From an uncultured Nitrospinaceae bacterium (GTDB lineage Bacteria > Nitrospinota > Nitrospinia > Nitrospinales > VA-1): a stretch of DNA of 6,898 bases. This document shows, one piece after another, positions 1-5,606 of this stretch (the stretch's first letter is position 1; each line of letters begins with the position of its first letter). The notes under the pieces are model-generated. The model made no database searches. It saw nothing but the letters and a program-made list of their open reading frames with translations, and was not told where the DNA came from. The translations under genes were made by a program, and so were the position numbers. The stretch covers positions 1 to 6,898 of the forward strand of contig CAJWLY010000081.1 in assembly GCA_913043155.1 (NCBI GenBank), written 5' to 3'.

Positions 1-534
1 GAGCTGAAACCGGCAATGCAATGCCAGGTGGAAAACGCACTGGCCGCAGTCGCGGTAACCGCTCTTCTGGGCACGCCCCCGGATGACATCACGGGCGCGA
101 TCCGGGAATTTCCTGGACTCGAACACCGCATCGAATGGGTGCGCACAGTCCGCGGTATTGATTTCGTAAATGACTCCAAGGGGACCAACGTAGGTTCCGT
201 AAACAAGTCGCTGACGAGTTTTTTCCGGCCCGTTATTTTAATTGCAGGCGGCAAGGACAAGGGTGGAGACTTCCGGTCCTTAAAATTGATTTTCAAGGAA
301 AAGGTTAAACACCTGGTCCTTATTGGAGAAACAAAAAACAAATTCCGGCAAATCCTCAATGGCTCGTTCAGTTATGAGGATGCCGAGGACATGGAAGATG
401 CTGTCACACGCGCTGTGGAAAAGGCGCAACCTGGGGACGTCGTACTGCTTTCGCCGGGTTGTGCCAGTTTCGACATGTTTAAGGATTACGTCGAGCGCGG
501 AAACCGGTTCAAGGACATTGTGAACCGGCTTTAA
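1..534 (+). CDS. murD: UDP-N-acetylmuramoyl-L-alanine:D-glutamate ligase MurD, C-terminal part (5' end outside window)
   Basis: MurD is the cytoplasmic ATP-dependent ligase that adds D-glutamate to UDP-MurNAc-L-Ala. The frame is open from base 1, so only about 177 C-terminal residues are present: the end of the central ATPase domain and the C-terminal Rossmann-like domain. Visible family signatures are VENALAA, GLEHRIEWV, the NDSKGTN loop (usually DSKATN), the GGKDKGGDF motif and the late LLSPGCASFDMFKDY motif with ERGNRFKDIV. These distinguish MurD from MurC, MurE and MurF. The segment before ENALAA reads AMQCQVEN, where Mur ligases normally have GxHNxxN, so the His-Asn pair is replaced by Cys-Gln while the second Asn is kept. 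The TAA stop lies at the foot of an intrinsic terminator. Identity is very sure; the start cannot be seen. Confidence 0.97.
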   Translation, partial: ELKPAMQCQVENALAAVAVTALLGTPPDDITGAIREFPGLEHRIEWVRTVRGIDFVNDSKGTNVGSVNKSLTSFFRPVILIAGGKDKGGDFRSLKLIFKEKVKHLVLIGETKNKFRQILNGSFSYEDAEDMEDAVTRAVEKAQPGDVVLLSPGCASFDMFKDYVERGNRFKDIVNRL

Positions 535-567
535 GCAAGAACCCGAGAAGGGTTTTTGCTGTTTTTA
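534..567 (+). terminator. Intrinsic terminator directly after murD
   Basis: An 11-base arm AGCAAGAACCC (534-544) pairs with GGGTTTTTGCT (550-560) across the loop GAGAA. All positions pair if one G-U is allowed. The stem is followed by GTTTTTAT, giving the T-run of a Rho-independent terminator. The stem begins on the last base of the murD stop codon. It should end most transcripts from the upstream dcw genes, so ftsW onward would need either read-through or a new promoter in the spacer. This is seen directly; termination efficiency is inferred. Confidence 0.85.
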
Positions 568-588
568 TAAAAATTGAGGGTGGTTGCC

Positions 589-618
589 GTCAAGTGATTG
601 GCCTGGACCGGCCTTGAC
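589..618 (+). repeat. Imperfect inverted repeat in the murD-ftsW spacer
   Basis: GTCAA (589-593) pairs with TTGAC (614-618), and inside it GGCC (600-603) pairs with GGCC (610-613) around a six-base loop. Bases 594-599 bulge out on one side. The structure is modest alone, but it lies just before a stronger inverted repeat, so the transcript of this spacer may be folded over most of its length. Function unknown. Confidence 0.4.
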
Positions 619-625
619 TGAACTC

Positions 626-670
626 CGACAGGTTCGGAACGGTATTTCGTGTTTTGTCTCGAACCTGTCG
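626..670 (+). repeat. Perfect 11-base inverted repeat in the murD-ftsW spacer
   Basis: CGACAGGTTCG (626-636) and CGAACCTGTCG (660-670) are exact reverse complements separated by 23 bases. There is no T-run after the right arm, so this is not a second terminator. It could be a transcript hairpin, a binding site for a dimeric regulator with widely spaced half-sites, or a copy of a dispersed palindromic repeat. No convincing sigma-70 type -35/-10 pair was found around it, although a promoter for ftsW would be expected in this spacer. The repeat is certain; the role is open. Confidence 0.6.
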
Positions 671-719
671 ACGGGGCTTCCTATGCGGTAACTTTTTGGA
701 GCGTTGGGCCGTGCTTTTT

Positions 720-732
720 GGAGAAAACATTG
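720..732 (+). promoter_or_regulatory. Ribosome binding site and TTG start that fix the ftsW N-terminus
   Basis: GGAG (720-723) sits six bases before the TTG codon at 730-732. The frame is open further upstream to a GTG at 649, but that codon has no ribosome binding site, and the residues between the two show no likeness to FtsW. The TTG start gives a 370-residue protein with the usual short cytoplasmic N-terminus before the first membrane span. Confidence 0.8.
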
Positions 733-1842
733 AGCAACACGAAACTCAAAATACTCCACTGCGATTCGATCCTTTGCTTCACCGTGATGATGCTGGTGTT
801 GATCGGTCTTGTCATGGTGTTCAGTTCAAGCGGGGTGTACGCAATGGAGAAATACAGCGACCCCTATTACTTTCTGAAGCGCCAGGCACTTTGGGTCGCA
901 TTGGGATCCGTAGCGATGTTCGCGGCACACAAAATGGACTACCGCTTTCTGGAAAAGTACACCTACCACATTATGGCCGCCACATTTCTGATGCTGATCG
1001 CGGTCATGATGCCAGAACTGGGCAAGGAAGTCAGCGGAGCCCGAAGGTGGCTGACATTCGGGGGACTGACTTTTCAACCGTCGGAGTTGGCCAAGTTCGC
1101 GCTGGTACTGTTCGTAGCCAAGTCGCTGGTAAAACGAACCGATCAGTTGAAAAACTTTACTTACGGATACCTGCCCAACCTGATCGTACTCGGGTTTTTC
1201 TTTGTACCCATCTTGTTTCAACCCGACTTCGGAACGGCCATGATCATTTGTGCCGTAACCTTCACAATGCTCATGATCGCGGGCCTGCGCACAAAGTTTC
1301 TGGTCTATTCGATTCTGGCAGTCATTCCCTTCATGGTCTCGGCAGTCTGGGGCGCCGAGTACCGCACGCGGCGGATCATCGCTTTTCTCGATCCGTGGCA
1401 GGATCCATCGAACACCGGTTTTCAAGCAATTCAATCGTTTTATGCGTTCGGACGCGGAGGGATTTTCGGTTCAGGCCTAGGCGACAGCAACCAGAAGCTA
1501 TTCTATCTACCCGAAGCTCACACGGATTTCATTTTTTCTGTGATCGGCGAGGAACTCGGGCTTGTCGGAACGCTGATCATCGTTCTTTTGTTTTCTATTT
1601 TGATCTGGAGAGGATTCGTCATCGCCTACCGTGCCAAGGACTTATTCGGTGCTCACGTGGCGATTGGTATTACGCTTATTGTAGGCGTGCAGGCGTTCAT
1701 CAACATGGGTGTGGCGGTGGGCCTGCTCCCCACAAAAGGACTGACGCTTCCCTTCATCAGTATGGGCGGTTCGTCGCTGGTGGTCCTGATGCTTTCGGCG
1801 GGGGTATTGCTGAACATTTCGAAACAACCCGTTCAACGTTGA
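730..1842 (+). CDS. ftsW: Septal peptidoglycan polymerase FtsW (SEDS family)
   Basis: FtsW is the inner-membrane SEDS glycosyltransferase that polymerises lipid II at the septum together with the transpeptidase FtsI (PBP3). The 370-residue product is hydrophobic along its length, consistent with the family's ten spans. Signatures are MVFSSS at residues 29-34 in the first span, SGARRWLTFGG near 102-112, QPSELAKF near 116-123, FQPDFGTA, FYAFGRGGIFGSGLG, the YLPEAHTDFIFSVIGEELG block near 259-276, and LPTKGLTLPFISMGGSSL near the C-terminus. Asp266 in the HTDF motif corresponds to the conserved acidic residue needed for SEDS polymerase activity. RodA shares this fold, but the setting between murD and murG makes FtsW the clear choice. 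The start is TTG, chosen on the ribosome binding site. murG follows after ten bases. Confidence 0.96.
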   Translation: MSNTKLKILHCDSILCFTVMMLVLIGLVMVFSSSGVYAMEKYSDPYYFLKRQALWVALGSVAMFAAHKMDYRFLEKYTYHIMAATFLMLIAVMMPELGKEVSGARRWLTFGGLTFQPSELAKFALVLFVAKSLVKRTDQLKNFTYGYLPNLIVLGFFFVPILFQPDFGTAMIICAVTFTMLMIAGLRTKFLVYSILAVIPFMVSAVWGAEYRTRRIIAFLDPWQDPSNTGFQAIQSFYAFGRGGIFGSGLGDSNQKLFYLPEAHTDFIFSVIGEELGLVGTLIIVLLFSILIWRGFVIAYRAKDLFGAHVAIGITLIVGVQAFINMGVAVGLLPTKGLTLPFISMGGSSLVVLMLSAGVLLNISKQPVQR

Positions 1843-1856
1843 TGCATGGGTTATGA
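1842..1856 (+). other. Four-codon ORF bridging the ftsW stop and murG start
   Basis: ATG CAT GGG TTA TGA encodes Met-His-Gly-Leu. Its ATG overlaps the ftsW stop as TGATG (1840-1844), and its TGA overlaps the murG start as ATGA (1853-1856). murG has no good ribosome binding site of its own. Ribosomes finishing ftsW could restart here and hand over to murG. The arrangement is read directly from the sequence; its use in coupling is inference, and chance is possible with so short an ORF. Confidence 0.35.
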
Positions 1857-3001
1857 AAAAAAAAGTTGTTATAGCCGGTGGAGGGACCGGGGGTCACTTA
1901 TATCCCGGTATCGCGCTGGCCAACGCACTGATGAGGAGTGATATGGACATTGAGATCACTTTCGCAGGAACAAAACAGGGTATCGAATCGAGGGTCCTCC
2001 CTCGCGCAGGGTTCAATTTGAAAACAATTCTCTCCTCCGGCCTGCTAGGCAAGAAAGGTCTCAGCCGCTGGATATCGTGGTGCAAACTTCCGGTAGGAAC
2101 GGCGCAGTCGATGTGTTTTTTGATCCGCAAGCGCCCTAATCTTGTGGTCGGCGTGGGGGGGTATGCCTCGGCACCGGTGGCGTTCTCGGCGTGGCTTCTA
2201 CGCATCCCGATCCTCATCCACGAGCAAAATGTATTTCCCGGGATGGCTAACAAGTGGCTCGGAAAAATCGCTGACCGGATTGCAGTGTCTTTCGAAGAAT
2301 CAAAACGTTTTTTTCCGAACCACAAAGTCGAGACAACGGGAAACATGATAAACGAAGAACTCTGCCGCCCGCGTGAGGAGTTCCCGGCAACCTCAAAAGA
2401 CCCTTTCAACATCCTGGTTATGGGAGGGAGTCAAGGGGCACACTCGATCAACACGGCAATGATCGACGCGTTGGATCACCTCGACCATCGGAAAAATCAC
2501 ATTTGCATCACGCACCAGACGGGAGAAATAGACTACGAAGCAACCAGACTGAGTTATGAGGTGAAAGGTTTTAGCGCTGATGTCCGGCCGTTTATCGAAG
2601 ATATGCCAAAACACTACCGTAAGGCATCGCTGGTCATTTGCCGCTCGGGAGCAACCACCCTCGCTGAGATCACAGCGAGCGGAAAGGTGTCTATCCTCAT
2701 CCCGTTTCCTTTCGCCGCACACAACCATCAGGAACACAATGCGCGTGTCATTGAAGCCGCCAACGCAGGAGAATTGATCCTGGACAATGAGCTCTCCGGA
2801 AAACGGCTCGCTGAATCGATTGCACAGGCGATGGATGAACCTGAAGAGATGAAGAAAATGGAAGAAAACAGCTATCGGATTGGGAATCGCGATGCCACCG
2901 AAAAGGTCCGTCAGATTTGTATTGAACTGATGGGAAACGCGCACCGAGCTGCTGGAAACGAAAAAGAACCTAAAGGGAATTATGTTTTGTCATGTTTCTA
3001 G
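1853..3001 (+). CDS. murG: UDP-GlcNAc:lipid I N-acetylglucosaminyltransferase MurG
   Basis: MurG is a GT-B fold (GT28) enzyme on the cytoplasmic face of the inner membrane. It moves GlcNAc from UDP-GlcNAc to lipid I to make lipid II, the substrate of FtsW. The 382-residue product has the glycine-rich GGGTGGH loop at 9-15, GVGGYAS, HEQN at 123-126, the GGSQGA loop at 191-196, and CRSGATTLAEI at 263-273, whose Glu272 matches the residue that holds the uridine ribose in E. coli MurG. The acceptor/donor loop PFPFAAHNHQEHNAR follows. It is slightly longer than the usual 355-360 residues because of a polar C-terminal tail. The ATG at 1853 gives the expected N-terminus but lacks a clear Shine-Dalgarno sequence, which suggests coupling to ftsW. 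Its last ten bases overlap murC. Confidence 0.97.
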   Translation: MKKKVVIAGGGTGGHLYPGIALANALMRSDMDIEITFAGTKQGIESRVLPRAGFNLKTILSSGLLGKKGLSRWISWCKLPVGTAQSMCFLIRKRPNLVVGVGGYASAPVAFSAWLLRIPILIHEQNVFPGMANKWLGKIADRIAVSFEESKRFFPNHKVETTGNMINEELCRPREEFPATSKDPFNILVMGGSQGAHSINTAMIDALDHLDHRKNHICITHQTGEIDYEATRLSYEVKGFSADVRPFIEDMPKHYRKASLVICRSGATTLAEITASGKVSILIPFPFAAHNHQEHNARVIEAANAGELILDNELSGKRLAESIAQAMDEPEEMKKMEENSYRIGNRDATEKVRQICIELMGNAHRAAGNEKEPKGNYVLSCF

Positions 3002-4380
3002 GAAAAACCAAACGGATCCATTTTATTGGGATCGGAGGCTCGGGCATGAGCGGAATCGCTGAAGTCCTTATCAACCAAGGCTACGAAGTGAGTGGATCGG
3101 ACAAAGTACGTACCTCCATCACCAACCACCTCGAACAACTCGGTGCAAGGATTCATTTTGAACATGCGCCGGGAAACATCGAGAACGTACAGTTGGTTAT
3201 AACCTCCAGCGCAATCAAGTCGGACAACATGGAAGTGGTTGCGGCCCGGCAGCGCATGATTCCCGTCATCCCTCGAGCGGAAATGCTAGCAGAGTTGATG
3301 CGAATGAAATACGGCATCGCCATCGCCGGGACTCATGGCAAAACCACAACCACCTCCCTGGTAGCAACGGTGTTGGCTGGAGGGGAGCTGGACCCAACCG
3401 TAATCATCGGCGGACGGCTGAAAAACATCGGCGGCCACGCCAAGATGGGACAAAGTGAGTTCCTAGTAGCGGAAGCAGATGAAAGTGACGGCTCGTTTCT
3501 GCGCCTGTCGCCCACGATCACCGTCGTAACCACGCTTGACGAGGAACACATGGATTTTTATCACACGCTGGACAACATCAAAAAAACCTTCCTTGAGTTC
3601 ATCAACAAGGTCCCTTTTTATGGTTCCGCAATCTTATGCCTCGATGATCCCAACATCCAGTCGCTGATCCCGAGCGTAAAAAAACGACATATCACTTACG
3701 GACTGACTACCCAAGCGGACTACACGGCTCGGAACATCGTTATCGAGGATTTGAATACTTATTTCACGGTGTATCACCACGGCAGGGAACTGGGCCGAAT
3801 CCTTTCCGGCACACTGGGCCAACACAACGTGCTGAACACACTGGCAGCAGTTGCCGTAGGAATGGAACTGAACCTTGATTTCGACACGGTTGCGGCATCG
3901 CTCAAGGATTTCGGAGGCGTCCAGCGCCGGTTCGAAGTTGTGGAAAAATCCGACGAACTGATCCTAGTGGACGACTACGGACATCACCCCGCGGAAATCC
4001 GGGCCACTTTGAAAACGGCAAAAGAAGCCTGGCCCGACCGCCGGCTCATCGTGGTGTTTCAACCACACCGGTATTCAAGAACGCAGTCGCTAATGAAAGA
4101 GTTCTGGTCCGCTTTCAACGATGCAGACCATTTGCTTGTAACTGATATCTATTCCGCTGGAGAACTCCCCATTGAAGGCGTAGACGCACGCCAGATTGCC
4201 GAGGGAGTCCGCGAGTTTGGTCACAAAGAAGTTGAGCACATCGGAAACAACCAAGTGAGCGACCGCATATCCCGCCTCGTTAAACCCGGTGATGCCGTGA
4301 TGACGCTGGGAGCGGGCGATGTATGGAAACTGGGCAGGAACTTATTGTCTACCTTGTCCCGGAATAAAAACGATCTTTAA
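2992..4380 (+). CDS. murC: UDP-N-acetylmuramate:L-alanine ligase MurC
   Basis: MurC adds L-alanine to UDP-MurNAc using ATP, the first step of stem-peptide assembly in the cytoplasm. The 462-residue length is typical. The N-terminal Rossmann domain has HFIGIGGSGMSG (10-21). The ATP loop GTHGKTTTT is at 113-121, EADESDGSF at 161-169, TTLDEEHMDFY follows, GQHNVLN is at 276-282, and the C-terminal domain shows DDYGHHPAEI at 327-336 and FQPHRYSRT at 356-364. The HHP and PHRYSR motifs separate MurC from MurD, MurE and MurF. The ATG at 2992 overlaps the end of murG by ten bases. AAAGGGA (2972-2978) lies 13 bases upstream, a long spacing, so coupling to murG probably helps. A nearer ATG at 2982 is out of frame and would give only a short peptide. 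Confidence 0.98.
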   Translation: MFLGKTKRIHFIGIGGSGMSGIAEVLINQGYEVSGSDKVRTSITNHLEQLGARIHFEHAPGNIENVQLVITSSAIKSDNMEVVAARQRMIPVIPRAEMLAELMRMKYGIAIAGTHGKTTTTSLVATVLAGGELDPTVIIGGRLKNIGGHAKMGQSEFLVAEADESDGSFLRLSPTITVVTTLDEEHMDFYHTLDNIKKTFLEFINKVPFYGSAILCLDDPNIQSLIPSVKKRHITYGLTTQADYTARNIVIEDLNTYFTVYHHGRELGRILSGTLGQHNVLNTLAAVAVGMELNLDFDTVAASLKDFGGVQRRFEVVEKSDELILVDDYGHHPAEIRATLKTAKEAWPDRRLIVVFQPHRYSRTQSLMKEFWSAFNDADHLLVTDIYSAGELPIEGVDARQIAEGVREFGHKEVEHIGNNQVSDRISRLVKPGDAVMTLGAGDVWKLGRNLLSTLSRNKNDL

Positions 4381-4385
4381 CCACA

Positions 4386-4391
4386 AGAGGA
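4386..4391 (+). promoter_or_regulatory. Ribosome binding site supporting the upstream murB start
   Basis: AGAGGA lies ten bases before the ATG at 4402, a slightly long but usable spacing. The competing in-frame ATG at 4534, which would give a MurB of more usual length, is preceded by ACAGAATAAAACC and has no such site. This favours the longer protein. Confidence 0.55.
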
Positions 4392-4401
4392 ATCCAAGCC
4401 T

Positions 4402-5457
4402 ATGCTGAGCGGACCCTGGAAACAACGACTGATACGTTACGCCAACACAGGAACGGATAACAGGCTTCTCATGGGGGACGGCCTGAAATCACCCACAATT
4501 ATTTTGGGACGAAAAATTCTACAGAATAAAACCATGAACCCAACCTTTTCTTTCCACAACAAAATCAAAGGCGAGGTGCGGTACGACGAAATCATGTCCG
4601 CCTACACCTCAATGCGAATCGGCGGGCCAGCCGACGCATTTGTTCTGCCCGCAAATCTCAAGGATCTGCAACTGATTCTAAAACACCGCAATCATACCCC
4701 CATTCACATCCTGGGTGAAGGCACCAACCTCCTTGTCCGTGACCGAGGAATCCGGGGTATTGTCATCTCGCTAAAGAACTGCTTCAAGTCAGTCAAGCGT
4801 CCCGTGTTCTACAAAACCCCTGACGGTAGGGAACGGGCCGTTGTTCAGGTCGGTTCCGGGGTGAAATTGTCTTACCTCGCCAAGTACGCCGCCCGCTACG
4901 GGCTGACGGGCATCGAACGCTTAGTCGGTATTCCCGGTTCGGTCGGCGGCGCCGTTGTCATGAACGCCGGTGCCGAGGGTACAGAAATCGGACAGGTCCT
5001 CCGCAGTGTCACCCGCGTGACTCTAGATGGCAACGTGCAAACACTAAAAAGAGGAGAACTAACCTTCTCCTACCGCAAAACCTCTTTCCCTCCGGGAAAT
5101 GGGGTCATTATCGAAGCGGAACTGGATCTGGAAAAAGGAGAAGTGGCAGAGGTTCATCGAACGATGGACGATCACCTTTCGCGCAGGGGTTCAACCCAGC
5201 CGCTGAACATGCCGAACTCCGGTTCGATCTTCAAAAATCCGCCCGACGACAAGGCGGGGCGCCTCATCGAGTCGGCGGGCCTCAAGGGATATAGCATTGG
5301 AGGAGCTAGCGTTTCTATCAAGCACGCAAATTTTATCGTAAACAAAGGCAATGCCTCGGCCGAAAACGTGGTTCAGCTGATCGAACATATCCAGAAGGTG
5401 GTCGAGGAAAAGACAGGAACAAAGCTGGAACAGGAAATAGTCATCATCGGGGAGTGA
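4402..5457 (+). CDS. murB: UDP-N-acetylenolpyruvoylglucosamine reductase MurB (type II)
   Basis: MurB is the FAD- and NADPH-dependent cytoplasmic reductase that converts UDP-GlcNAc-enolpyruvate to UDP-MurNAc. Over 351 residues it shows YTSMRIGGPAD (68-78) and LGEGTNLLV (104-112) of the FAD-binding (PCMH-type) fold, the flavin-contacting block VGIPGSVGGAVVMNAGA (175-191), FSYRKTSF with Arg225, and SGSIFKNP (273-280), where Ser275 matches the proton-donating serine. GGASVSIKHANFIVN and LEQEIVIIG complete the C-terminal domain. The C-terminal layout fits the shorter S. aureus-like class rather than E. coli MurB. The first ~44 residues are odd: the protein opens with a GPWKQRL segment like the N-terminal helix of other type II MurBs, but a poorly conserved stretch follows before GEVRYDEIMSAYTS. 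An ATG at 4534 is the alternative start. Function is sure, the start less so. Confidence 0.95.
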   Translation: MLSGPWKQRLIRYANTGTDNRLLMGDGLKSPTIILGRKILQNKTMNPTFSFHNKIKGEVRYDEIMSAYTSMRIGGPADAFVLPANLKDLQLILKHRNHTPIHILGEGTNLLVRDRGIRGIVISLKNCFKSVKRPVFYKTPDGRERAVVQVGSGVKLSYLAKYAARYGLTGIERLVGIPGSVGGAVVMNAGAEGTEIGQVLRSVTRVTLDGNVQTLKRGELTFSYRKTSFPPGNGVIIEAELDLEKGEVAEVHRTMDDHLSRRGSTQPLNMPNSGSIFKNPPDDKAGRLIESAGLKGYSIGGASVSIKHANFIVNKGNASAENVVQLIEHIQKVVEEKTGTKLEQEIVIIGE

Positions 5458-5466
5458 TCTTTTAAA

Positions 5467-5482
5467 GAGCTGTGGCCAGCTC
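5467..5482 (+). repeat. Short perfect hairpin after murB
   Basis: GAGCTG (5467-5472) and CAGCTC (5477-5482) pair around the four-base loop TGGC, starting ten bases after the murB stop. No T-run follows, so it is not a canonical terminator on this strand. It may shield the 3' end of the murB message or be the first part of the larger folded spacer. Role unknown. Confidence 0.5.
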
Positions 5483-5494
5483 CCTGCTTAACTA

Positions 5495-5585
5495 ATGTGT
5501 AAGAGGTCCGCTGAGCACAAAGGTCACCCTCCTTCCTTTGTGATCGGACTCTCTGGCCAAGATCGAGCGCGGACCTCTTACACAT
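5495..5585 (+). repeat. 91-base element with perfect 17-base inverted arms between murB and ddl
   Basis: ATGTGTAAGAGGTCCGC (5495-5511) is exactly complementary to GCGGACCTCTTACACAT (5569-5585). Inside, CACAAAGG (5516-5523) pairs with CCTTTGTG (5535-5542) to make a second hairpin. The segment CGGACTCTCT (5545-5554) resembles the right arm and can pair with the left arm over nine positions with one bulged T, giving a competing fold. The right arm ends 21 bases before the ddl start. A few T residues follow the right arm (GATTTTAT), but the run is weak and the loop large for a terminator. No clear target-site duplication flanks it. Plausible readings are an RNase III processing site, a regulatory leader for ddl, or a MITE-like or palindromic repeat copy. 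Confidence 0.75.
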
Positions 5586-5606
5586 GATTTTATCGACAAT
5601 CGCCGG

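Noticed and set aside
614..694. A sigma-70 type promoter for ftsW using TTGACT at 614-619 or TAACTT at 689-694
   Set aside because: No -10 hexamer sits 16-18 bases after TTGACT, and the best partner for TAACTT matches the consensus at only three of six positions. A promoter is likely in this spacer but I cannot place it.
649..729. An upstream GTG start for ftsW, adding 27 residues
   Set aside because: The added residues do not resemble FtsW and partly come from the inverted repeat at 626-670. The TTG at 730 has GGAG at ideal spacing.
826..1434. A 202-codon open frame on the - strand within ftsW
   Set aside because: It is antisense to FtsW membrane segments, shows no family motif and has no supporting start context.
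654..1856. A 400-codon open frame lying over the whole of ftsW in another + frame
   Set aside because: Its translation is rich in Arg, His and Ser with no recognisable domain and no ribosome binding site at its start. The overlapping frame is unmistakably FtsW, so this is a shadow.
2393..2944. A 183-codon open frame on the - strand within murG
   Set aside because: It is the complement of conserved MurG motifs, with low-quality, Cys/His/Phe-rich translation and no domain.
5495..5585. The murB-ddl element as an ordinary intrinsic terminator
   Set aside because: The loop between the 17-base arms is 57 bases and the following GATTTTAT is a weak T-run set back from the stem.
5495..5585. The murB-ddl element as a proven MITE
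   Set aside because: The flanks (CTTAACTA on the left, GATTTTAT on the right) show no direct duplication, and copy number cannot be judged from one window.
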